The position numbers and the translations under genes are program-made. A DNA stretch of 6,524 nt from Benthicola sp039584685 (GTDB lineage: Bacteria; Gemmatimonadota; Gemmatimonadetes; Palauibacterales; Palauibacteraceae). Of this stretch, positions 1 through 5,011 are shown one piece after another. The notes under the pieces are model-generated. The model had not been told where the DNA came from. It did no database searches and saw only the letters and a list, made by a program, of their open reading frames with translations. The stretch is from contig JBDGXI010000198.1 of the NCBI GenBank assembly GCA_039584685.1, forward strand, positions 1 to 6,524, given 5' to 3'. Within the stretch, counting starts at the first letter, position 1; every line of letters starts with the position of its first letter.

Positions 1-203
1 CCTGCTAGGTAGACAGGCGCGATACCTCTCAAAGAAACAACGCCACCAACCGTGACGGGCAGACGGACGCTGTCAGATCAGAGGACTGCAGGCGCTTCGC
101 TTTGCTCGCATGGCGGCGAGCGGGACGCTATTCTTGCGAATCTCAGAGGCGAGCCCGCAGGCACCCCTCCTGACGTGACCCGTCCAGGGAACTGGAGAAT
201 AAG
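1..203. other. Upstream intergenic stretch, no gene supported
   Basis: No convincing gene is visible here. One plus-strand frame is open from base 2 to a TGA at 53-55 and could be the last 17 codons of an upstream gene, but nothing in it is recognisable. A hairpin with 6-bp arms GCTCGC/GCGAGC lies at 104-121. No clear sigma-70 or ECF promoter can be pointed to, although the promoter of the following selenoprotein gene should lie here. Confidence 0.4.
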
Positions 204-605
204 ATGGCCTCAATCGAGATGATTGCCGAAGAGGACGCTACGGGTACGGTCAAAGAGATCTACGAGGACATCAAAGACACTCTCGGAATTGACTTCGTTC
301 CGAACATGTACCGGGCCATGGCCCCCAGGCCTGGCTTTCTCGAGGCGAATTGGACCAAGGTGAAGGCGGTCATGACTGTGCCCGGTCAACTCGACCGCCT
401 GACCAGGGAGATCATAGCGGTCGCCGTCTCAGCCGTATCCGGGTGTCGCTACTGAATTGAGGTCCATACTTCCGCGGTGCGGAAGCTGGGATTGGACGAC
501 GAGGGAATAGTCGAACTGATGTCCGTCGTCGACCTGTTCGCGGGATTCAACAAGCTCCTGGATGGCTTGCAGGTGGAGCCGGACGAAAAGCCATGGTATG
601 GGTGA
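204..605 (+). CDS. AhpD-like / carboxymuconolactone decarboxylase-family selenoprotein (UGA = Sec84)
   Basis: This is a peroxidase-related enzyme of the AhpD/CMD alpha-helical fold, predicted to reduce peroxides or disulfides with a redox-active thiol/selenol pair in the cytoplasm. The ATG at 204 follows GGAG (194-197) by 6 nt. The first 83 codons end in SAVSGCRY, then TGA at 453-455. The same frame continues for 49 codons with IEVHTSAVRKLGLDDE and ends at TGA 603-605. Family members carry GCxYCxxxH here, so the UGA replaces the second, resolving/attacking Cys: C81-R-Y-U84, with H88 and an upstream E69 matching the AhpD catalytic Glu-Cys-Cys-His set. The 133-aa product has normal family length, whereas stopping at the UGA would remove the active site and the C-terminal helices. 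A SECIS-like hairpin follows immediately. A plain Cys-to-stop mutation is the alternative, but the hairpin and the conserved tail argue against it. The physiological substrate is unknown; the arsM neighbour suggests oxidative or arsenic stress. Confidence 0.88.
453..489 (+). promoter_or_regulatory. Bacterial SECIS element after UGA (Sec codon)
   Basis: The UGA at 453-455 is followed by a perfect 7-bp stem, CTTCCGC (469-475) with GCGGAAG (479-485), closing a GGT loop at 476-478. The loop starts 20 nt after the UGA, within the usual bacterial range, and it begins with G residues as SelB-recognised loops do. A lower helix, CCA (464-466) with TGG (487-489), can extend the stem across a small internal loop. 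Its role would be to recruit SelB-GTP-Sec-tRNA so that the UGA is decoded as selenocysteine. The structure was read by eye and no folding energy was computed. Confidence 0.82.
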
Positions 606-720
606 GGCTGAGCCCGAATGCCGTGCGCATTCGCTTTGAGCCTTCCGGCGGCAACAAGATTGACAAGTCAGCTTGATCTAAGGTCCTTGCTCAGCTACCG
701 TTAACCTACCGAGGCTGAGC
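604..720 (+). repeat. GAGGCTGAGC direct repeat with internal complement (possible alternative hairpins)
   Basis: The 10-mer GAGGCTGAGC occurs exactly at 604-613, overlapping the selenoprotein stop, and again at 711-720. Its complement GCTCAGC lies between them at 689-695 and can pair with either copy. The 3' pairing gives a 7-bp stem (8 with T688-A721) around an 18-nt loop that holds two CTACCG copies (695-700, 706-711). No T-tract follows, so it is not a classical intrinsic terminator. It could end the selenoprotein message or control arsM. The function is not established. Confidence 0.45.
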
Positions 721-867
721 AGGATCCCCCCTCCTTGCCACCTGCGCTCACCTACGATAGACAAGACGTCGCGCTTGCCGCTTCCACACCTCGGGGGCGG
801 GAATCTGCGTCCTTTTCGGGAAACGCCCGTCTGTATGGATGAAGGCGAGAAGCAGAAGCAATCCCCG

Positions 868-875
868 AGAAGGAG
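868..875 (+). promoter_or_regulatory. Ribosome binding site deciding the arsM start
   Basis: AGAAGGAG lies 8 nt before the ATG at 884. It places the start 15 codons inside the longest open frame, which begins at 839. The extra upstream residues are arginine-rich and unlike ArsM N-termini, so 884 is preferred. Confidence 0.8.
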
Positions 876-883
876 TCGGACCG

Positions 884-1669
884 ATGAATGACATCAGACA
901 GGCCGTACGAGAGGCATACGGTAAGATCGCCGAGGCAGGTTCCTCTGATACGGGCTGTTGCGGCCCGTCCACGTGCTGTGGCGGTGCGGAGCCGTCCGTG
1001 AATGAGATCTCGCAAGACGCGGGCTACTCGAAGAGCGACGCCTCGGGCGTACCGGACGGGGCCGACCTCGGCTTGGGCAGTGGAAAGCCGGTGGCGCTCG
1101 CGGATCTGAAGCCGGGAGAGACCGTACTCGACCTGGGCAGCGGTGGGGGCGTCGATTGCTTCCTAGCTGCCAAATCCGTGGGAGAGGAGGGTACGGTGAT
1201 CGGGGTCGACATGACCCCCGAGATGGTCGCACTCGCCAGGAAGAACGCCGTCAAGGCCGGCGTGACCAACGTCGACTTCCGGCTCGGCGAGATCGAGCAC
1301 CTTCCCGTCGGTGATGAGAGCGTGGACGCGATCATCTCCAACTGCGTCATCAACCTTTCGCCGGAGAAGGCGACGGTCTTCCGTGAAGCGTATCGCGTGT
1401 TGAAACCGGGTGGGCGGTTGGCTGTCTCGGACGTGGTTGCCACCCGGGAGATGCCGGATGAGGTCCGTGGAGATCTGGCCCAACATGCAGCATGCGTAGC
1501 TGGAGCCGTGACGGTTCCGGAGCTGGAGACATTGCTGGCGGAGGCCGGGTTCCAGGAGGTTCAGATTCGCCTATCGGAAGAGGCCGGAAAAGAGAGCTGC
1601 GGCTCGGGTCCAGGAGCCGGCGCGGAGAGCCTGGTTGTCCCGGCGACTATCGAGGCAATAAGGCCCTGA
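884..1669 (+). CDS. arsM: Arsenite S-adenosylmethionine methyltransferase (ArsM), variant cysteine set
   Basis: This cytoplasmic enzyme transfers methyl groups from SAM to trivalent arsenic, giving methylated arsenicals. The 261-aa product has the ArsM order: a Cys-rich N-terminus (CC at 25-26 and 31-32), a GYS segment (47-49), a GADLGLGSGKP segment (59-69), SAM motif I DLGSGGGVDC (83-92), the acidic ribose-binding D109 in GVDM, SNCVINL (152-158), YRVLKPGG (170-177), CVAGA (204-208) and a C-terminal ATIEAIRP. Two of the three classical arsenic-ligand cysteines are present (C154, C204). The first, normally in GLGCGxP, is Ser66 (codon AGT at 1079-1081). In studied ArsMs that Cys matters mainly for the first methylation of inorganic As(III), and two-cysteine active ArsMs are known, so a changed substrate preference is possible. 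sigZ follows after 30 nt, which suggests co-transcription. Confidence 0.93.
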   Translation: MNDIRQAVREAYGKIAEAGSSDTGCCGPSTCCGGAEPSVNEISQDAGYSKSDASGVPDGADLGLGSGKPVALADLKPGETVLDLGSGGGVDCFLAAKSVGEEGTVIGVDMTPEMVALARKNAVKAGVTNVDFRLGEIEHLPVGDESVDAIISNCVINLSPEKATVFREAYRVLKPGGRLAVSDVVATREMPDEVRGDLAQHAACVAGAVTVPELETLLAEAGFQEVQIRLSEEAGKESCGSGPGAGAESLVVPATIEAIRP

Positions 1670-1699
1670 GCGGGCCGACTCAACCATGCAGGGAGACGT

Positions 1700-2311
1700 A
1701 TGAAGCCGACAGTCGTCACTGAGGATCTGTGGAAAGAGCTGCACGACGGCTTGTTTGCCTTCGTCCGACGGCGTGTGGACAGCGACCCTGATGCGGAGGA
1801 CATCCTGCAGGAGATCTTCGTCCGGATTCACACGAAACTGCAGGGTGTCAAAGACGCCGAGAGCATTCATGCGTGGGTCTACCGGATCGCGAGGAACGCC
1901 ATCGCAGATCACTACCGGGCCCAGAAACAAGTCGCACACGCAGTGCAGGCGGCCGGCGCCGCCAGCAGAGATAGAGCACCATTCGAGACCGATGATCTCG
2001 AACGCGAGGCCCCTGCGGAGCTGGCGGGCTGTATGAGGCCGCTCCTGGAGCAGCTGCCCGAAGCACACGCCGAGGCTATCGAGCTGACCGAGCTTGGCGA
2101 CCTGACTCAGAAGGCAGCAGCCCGCCGACTCGGGCTCTCGGTATCCGGGATGAAGTCTCGGGTCCAGCGCGGTAGGAGTCAGCTAAGGGAGCTGCTGCTT
2201 GACTGCTGTGACGTCGAACTGGACCGCCGCAAGCGCGTGGTCGGCTACGAGGTGAACGATGAAGCTGACGTCAGGTGCGGTGACTGTGGTTGCCAGCCGG
2301 GAGACAAGTAG
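1700..2311 (+). CDS. sigZ: ECF RNA polymerase sigma factor, SigZ type, with cysteine-rich tail
   Basis: This is an alternative sigma factor that should direct RNA polymerase to a small stress regulon. In the 203-aa product, sigma region 2 spans about residues 15-75 (DAEDILQEIFVRIHTKLQ, then HAWVYRIARNAIADHYR). Region 4 spans about 112-166, with the helix-turn-helix LTQKAAARRLGLSVSGMKSR. After region 4 comes the SigZ-type extension CCDVELDRRKRVVGYEV, followed by CGDCGC, giving C169, C170, C193, C196 and C198. The tail could bind metal or arsenic, or form disulfides, and so make the factor self-sensing; that is inference. No separate anti-sigma gene is visible next to it, although the small membrane peptide downstream might interact. 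The start is set by GGGAG at 1691-1695, 4 nt before ATG. The SigZ assignment rests on the tail and overall pattern; the ECF class itself is certain. Confidence 0.9.
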   Translation: MKPTVVTEDLWKELHDGLFAFVRRRVDSDPDAEDILQEIFVRIHTKLQGVKDAESIHAWVYRIARNAIADHYRAQKQVAHAVQAAGAASRDRAPFETDDLEREAPAELAGCMRPLLEQLPEAHAEAIELTELGDLTQKAAARRLGLSVSGMKSRVQRGRSQLRELLLDCCDVELDRRKRVVGYEVNDEADVRCGDCGCQPGDK

Positions 2312-2324
2312 GCGCAGGAGCCCC

Positions 2325-2340
2325 TGTGACATGTGTCACC
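2325..2340. promoter_or_regulatory. CRP-like palindrome TGTGA-N6-TCACC
   Basis: TGTGACATGTGTCACC lies 14 nt after the sigZ stop and 45 nt before the small membrane-peptide start. Inside it, GTGACA (2326-2331) and TGTCAC (2334-2339) are perfect 6-bp inverted arms around TG. The layout matches the CRP/FNR-superfamily consensus TGTGA-N6-TCACA at nine of ten core positions. It may be an operator for the peptide-cytochrome unit. No promoter hexamers can be assigned with confidence. Confidence 0.45.
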
Positions 2341-2373
2341 CGCCGGGCATGACAAGAACTTTCAAGAAAGGAC

Positions 2374-2380
2374 GAGGTGG
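2374..2380 (+). promoter_or_regulatory. Ribosome binding site of the 50-aa peptide gene
   Basis: GAGGTGG sits 5 nt before the ATG at 2386 and closely matches the anti-Shine-Dalgarno complement GGAGGTGA. It is the main evidence that this very short frame is translated, and it favours the first ATG over the in-frame ATGs at 2395 and 2401. Confidence 0.65.
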
Positions 2381-2385
2381 TAATC

Positions 2386-2538
2386 ATGACAGCCATGTCC
2401 ATGACGATCGAACGACATCATCGGCTGATCATCGCCGCGTTGGTCTTTATCATCCTGTTCTTCCTGGCCGCCTGCCTCTTCCACGACGTCATCCCGATTT
2501 GTCATTTCCTGTTTGGATGCGATCACGCGATGCACTAG
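2386..2538 (+). CDS. Small Cys/His-rich membrane peptide or lipopeptide (50 aa)
   Basis: The family is not recognised. The frame runs from ATG 2386 to TAG 2536-2538. The N-terminus has a basic stretch ERHHR (9-13), then a strongly hydrophobic segment at about 14-32 (LIIAALVFIILFFLAAC, then LF). L27-A28-A29-C30 fits a lipobox, so the product could be cleaved and lipidated at C30, leaving a 21-residue mature lipopeptide. Otherwise it is a single-pass membrane peptide. The tail is unusually rich in possible ligands: H33, C39, H40, C45, H47, M49, H50. There is no CXXCH, so covalent c-heme is unlikely, but metal, arsenic or heme contact is conceivable. It sits 74 nt after sigZ and 59 nt before the multiheme cytochrome on the same strand, suggesting a partner or assembly role at the membrane. 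The strong ribosome binding site and coherent composition support it as real. Confidence 0.62.
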   Translation: MTAMSMTIERHHRLIIAALVFIILFFLAACLFHDVIPICHFLFGCDHAMH

Positions 2539-2597
2539 CGCGGTCAGGTTCGAGGCAATCCTGCTCGTCGTTGCCGCTCGTATGGAGGGTGTAGACC

Positions 2598-3518
2598 ATG
2601 GCCCGGAAGATTCTGCTAGTCTTATCTCTTTCTCTATTGGCGCTCGTCTTACTGGCGGCTGCGTATGTCCTCAAAGAGAGCAGATCCGAGGAAGTAGTCT
2701 TCATGAACGAGCCACGCTATGAGCTCGGCGACCACCAAGGCTCTGAGGTCTGCGGGACGTGCCACGAAGAGCTCTATGCGGAGTGGCGAACGTACTCACG
2801 CCATGCCGTTTCCACCTCGGCTGAATCCGTCATCGACGTCATGGAGAAGTTGGAGGAGCACTCGATCCTCAACTTTGTATTGGGCGGCAGGGACATGTGC
2901 TACGCCTGTCACGGACCCGAGGCTCCAAACGAAGGGGTCAACTGCGAGACTTGTCATGGTGTGGCGCCGTCGGATGTCCCGATCATGGAAACGCACGAGA
3001 AGAAGTACAAGCCCGGCAGAGAGCGAATGCAGGGCGCGGAGTTCTGTGCCAAGTGCCATGAGATTCCAGGGTTCGTAACTCCTTATAGCGACTGGCAACA
3101 GAGTGAAGCCGCGGCGCAGGGTCTCACCTGCCAGGCCTGCCACATGGGAGCCACCGAGAGTGGGCGTGCCTATCACGGCTTCGATTCTTTTGTGATGAAT
3201 GAGCGTCTCTATGATGGAGACCTCAGCCTAAATGACATTCGCTTCGACTTTCCGATCCTCGAGCTCACCATTGAGAATCATATCGAGGGCCACTCAGTAC
3301 CGGCCGGTGGCCCGACACGCATACTTGCCTTGGAACTGTCATTCAGTGACGCCGAGGGTCATGAAGTGCACAGGGACATGGAGACCTTCGCCAAGTATCA
3401 CAGCCTCATCCCCGTGCTGGGATTTTGGCCGGCAAAGATCATCGCGGATACTCAACTCAAGAGCGGTGAGCAACGTCACTTGAGTTTCTCGAGGGCAAGA
3501 TCGCGACGGTTCAGCTAG
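2598..3518 (+). CDS. Membrane-anchored five-heme cytochrome c, C-terminus frameshifted
   Basis: This is an extracytoplasmic multiheme c-type cytochrome of the cytochrome c554-like kind, an electron carrier or oxidoreductase at the outer face of the cytoplasmic membrane. GGAGG (2584-2588) precedes the ATG by 9 nt. Residues 4-25 form an uncleaved-looking signal anchor. Five CXXCH motifs follow: CGTCH (52-56), CYACH (101-105), CETCH (116-120), CAKCH (150-154) and CQACH (178-182). Possible distal His ligands are H69, H133 and H193. Residues from about 225 form a beta-type C-terminal domain with NHIEGHSVPAGGP (227-239). The frame then turns into SRARSRRFS and stops at 3516-3518, while the adjacent frame holds the expected rest of the domain (3482-3625). 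One inserted base would restore a product of 342 aa. The electron donor and acceptor are unknown; nitrite, sulfur-oxyanion or arsenical chemistry cannot be told apart from sequence. Confidence 0.85.
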   Translation: MARKILLVLSLSLLALVLLAAAYVLKESRSEEVVFMNEPRYELGDHQGSEVCGTCHEELYAEWRTYSRHAVSTSAESVIDVMEKLEEHSILNFVLGGRDMCYACHGPEAPNEGVNCETCHGVAPSDVPIMETHEKKYKPGRERMQGAEFCAKCHEIPGFVTPYSDWQQSEAAAQGLTCQACHMGATESGRAYHGFDSFVMNERLYDGDLSLNDIRFDFPILELTIENHIEGHSVPAGGPTRILALELSFSDAEGHEVHRDMETFAKYHSLIPVLGFWPAKIIADTQLKSGEQRHLSFSRARSRRFS

Positions 3519-3625
3519 TCCTGCGGTTCTACGAAGTCGCCGATGAACACGAGGGAAATCTCGAAAAGGCCTATCACGTTAGCGACCCGATACTGGAAGA
3601 AGAGGTCACAGTCCTATTCACCTGA
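3482..3625 (+). pseudogene. Detached C-terminal part of the multiheme cytochrome (-1 frame)
   Basis: In the frame beginning GAG at 3482 the sequence reads EFLEGKIATVQLVLRFYEV, then ADEHEGNLEKAYHVSDPILE and a short hydrophobic end, with stop TGA at 3623-3625. The run FYEVADEHEGNLEKAYHVSDPIL fits the end of the cytochrome C-terminal domain, which the upstream frame loses after residue 297. This frame is closed by TGA at 3467-3469, so the indel lies between 3470 and 3518, most likely near 3488. It is either a sequencing or assembly error or a recent one-base deletion. No typical slippery heptamer is seen for programmed frameshifting. Confidence 0.75.
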
Positions 3626-3892
3626 AACAGTCCAGTAGATCGGCCCCTCCAGACAGTCAGTTACGGGCAGCTGTCCGCAAACGGACGCGCCCTCCTGCGT
3701 GAGACTCAGTTGCGCACCATGGATACCGGAGCAAGGATCACAGTAGGGGATGAAACGTAGGATCTGCGGGCTCCAAATCAGTACGCTGGAATTGCTCAGC
3801 GAATAGGCGTGATGACGACCGCCTAACTCGCCGCTGCTGCAGACGGCGCCGGGCGGCGGCGAGGAAGAGCGAGCGATCCCAAGGAGAAGCAC
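3614..3892 (-). pseudogene. Possible minus-strand gene remnant, lipoprotein-like repeat segment
   Basis: The 268 nt between the cytochrome and the oxidoreductase hold an open minus-strand frame of up to 92 codons, from a possible GTG at 3892 to TAG at 3614-3616. Its last third contains CSGIHGAQLSLTQEGASVCG and ends with GPIYWTVSGE. That resembles the LTQxGxxVxG...GTVSG pattern seen in many secreted or lipoprotein beta domains. There is no ribosome binding site and no clear signal peptide, and the frame ends inside the cytochrome C-terminus, so if it is real it is probably a fragment. The continuation of this frame under the oxidoreductase gene is antisense chance. Confidence 0.28.
3881..3886 (+). 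promoter_or_regulatory. Ribosome binding site for the GTG-started oxidoreductase
   Basis: AAGGAG lies 7 nt before a GTG at 3894. This supports GTG as the initiator, which keeps the complete first beta strand of the GroES-like domain. Confidence 0.75.
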
Positions 3893-3893
3893 A

Positions 3894-4850
3894 GTGGCCG
3901 CAAACCATGCTGTGGTTGTCGATCGTGCCGTGCCCGGAACTCTCACTGTCCATGAAGTAGCGCCACCTGCCCCATTGCCCTCAGAAGCACTGGTGCGTGT
4001 GACGGCAATTTCACTCAATCGTGGGGAAACGCGCCGTGCGATGGAGGCAGCAGATGGCTGGTGCCCAGGCTGGGATCTCGCCGGTGTTGTCGTGCAGGCA
4101 GCTGCAGATGGTTCAGGCCCACCCACGAGTGCACGTGTGGTCGGTTTGCTGCGCTCTGGAGCCTGGGCGGAATCCGTCGCTGTCCCTACGAATGCCCTGG
4201 CAGAGCTACCTGATGCCGTCACCTTCGCCCACGCCGCCACGCTCCCTGTGGCTGGCCTCACAGCCCTGTATTCCCTGGCCAAGCGTGGTCTCCTCCTGCA
4301 TCGGCGGGTGTGCATTACGGGGGCGACCGGTGGGGTGGGGGACTTTGCCATCCAGTTGGCGCGCCTGGCCGGAGCCGAGGTCATCGCGCAGGTGCGCCGT
4401 CCCGATCAGGTGGCCACGGTCAGGCAGATTGGCGCTGATGCTGTGGTCATCGGTGAAGAGACCACAGCCTTTGCCGAGCATGCACCCTACGATTTGGTGT
4501 TGGAATCCGTCGGGGGAAAGTGCCTCGCGGCCGTACTGGCTACCCTGACCAAAGATGCTGTTTGTGTGTCGCTGGGGGGCTCGGCGTCGCACGAAGCCAC
4601 ATGTGACTTCAGACAGTTTCGCCAAACAGGCCGTACGACGCTGTATGGCTTCATGCTGTTTGAGGAACTGACGCTGGAACCTGCGTCGGTCGGGCTGGCG
4701 CATCTGGCTGGCCTGATTGCCGCGGGACAGCTTGAACCGACCATCAGCGTGGAAGCCCCCTGGACTCAGATCGGCCAGGTGGCTCGCCAACTCCTCGACA
4801 GGAAGTTTGTAGGGAAGGCCGTCCTGCATGTAGCAGCCGAGCCCAGATGA
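3894..4850 (+). CDS. Zinc-free-type quinone oxidoreductase / MDR-family alcohol dehydrogenase homolog
   Basis: This is a cytoplasmic medium-chain dehydrogenase/reductase of the quinone oxidoreductase branch, predicted to use NADPH to reduce quinones or activated double bonds. The 318-aa product has a GroES-like N-terminal domain (about 25-110), with SLNRGE (40-45) and the MDR signature PGWDLAGVV (58-66). The Rossmann domain has GATGGVGDFAIQLARLAGA (143-161), QIGADAVV (178-185), YDLVLESVGG (199-208) and LGGSAS (227-232). The C-terminal FVGKAVLHV (305-313) is the usual family end. The cysteine-rich structural zinc loop and catalytic zinc ligands of true alcohol dehydrogenases are absent. The start is GTG with AAGGAG 7 nt upstream. 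It lies 268 nt after the cytochrome and is probably a separate transcription unit. Substrate is not predictable, and no link to the arsenic genes can be shown. Confidence 0.9.
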   Translation: MAANHAVVVDRAVPGTLTVHEVAPPAPLPSEALVRVTAISLNRGETRRAMEAADGWCPGWDLAGVVVQAAADGSGPPTSARVVGLLRSGAWAESVAVPTNALAELPDAVTFAHAATLPVAGLTALYSLAKRGLLLHRRVCITGATGGVGDFAIQLARLAGAEVIAQVRRPDQVATVRQIGADAVVIGEETTAFAEHAPYDLVLESVGGKCLAAVLATLTKDAVCVSLGGSASHEATCDFRQFRQTGRTTLYGFMLFEELTLEPASVGLAHLAGLIAAGQLEPTISVEAPWTQIGQVARQLLDRKFVGKAVLHVAAEPR

Positions 4851-5011
4851 AACTCCAGGGCGGGTTCAGCTCTGAACTGACACTGTTCCTGTCACTGCCT
4901 ACTCCTAACCTCCCGCCGCATCGATCTGTCCGTCTGCTTCGGGGTCAGGAGTGCTGGCGCAACCGAGATGCGGTGGAGTGGCTGGAGCGACCTTGGGATT
5001 ATGAGGCGTAG
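4847..5011 (+). CDS. Small hypothetical ORF coupled to the oxidoreductase stop (54 aa)
   Basis: The family is not recognised. Its ATG (4847-4849) overlaps the oxidoreductase TGA as ATGA, the usual layout for translational coupling, and the frame stays open for 54 codons to TAG 5009-5011. The N-terminal half is hydrophobic and proline-rich (LTLFLSLPTPNLPP, 11-24). The C-terminal half is charged with several Trp (ECWRNRDAVEWLERPWDYEA, 35-54) and looks coding. Against it, there is no separate ribosome binding site, and the first 50 nt contain inverted repeats (GTTCAG 4864-4869 with CTGAAC 4872-4877; TGACA 4878-4882 with TGTCA 4890-4894) that could instead be transcript-end structure. It could be a chance frame or the end of a decayed gene. 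Confidence 0.35.
   Translation: MKLQGGFSSELTLFLSLPTPNLPPHRSVRLLRGQECWRNRDAVEWLERPWDYEA

Noticed and set aside
660..680. Sigma-70 promoter starting at the perfect TTGACA (660-665)
   Set aside because: No acceptable -10 hexamer occurs at 16-18 nt spacing.
839..883. Upstream ATG at 839 extending ArsM by 15 residues
   Set aside because: The added segment is Arg-rich and not ArsM-like, whereas the ATG at 884 has AGAAGGAG at ideal spacing.
1571..2068. Minus-strand open frame of 165 codons opposite arsM/sigZ
   Set aside because: It is antisense to two strongly supported genes and has no recognisable domain; long shadow frames are common in GC-rich DNA.
2259..2594. Plus-strand open frame (111 codons) containing CDMCH, a CXXCH heme motif
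   Set aside because: It overlaps the end of sigZ and runs through the well-supported 50-aa peptide in another frame. The CDMCH comes from the TGTGACATGTGTCACC palindrome, and the rest is low-complexity, Arg/Ser-rich shadow sequence with no signal peptide.
3480..3492. Programmed -1 frameshift in the cytochrome
   Set aside because: No X-XXY-YYZ slippery heptamer or clear downstream stimulatory structure was seen; an indel or sequence error is simpler.
3665..3692. Hairpin GTCCG-CAAA-CGGAC with outer GGGC/GCCC as a terminator of the cytochrome transcript
   Set aside because: The stem is real on paper but lacks a T-tract on either strand and has an asymmetric internal loop; not enough to call a terminator.
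3893..4384. Minus-strand open frame opposite the oxidoreductase (upper part of a 256-codon frame)
   Set aside because: Its Ala/Arg/Ser/Thr-rich composition is typical of an antisense shadow. Only the part outside the oxidoreductase (3614-3892) was kept as a weak remnant.
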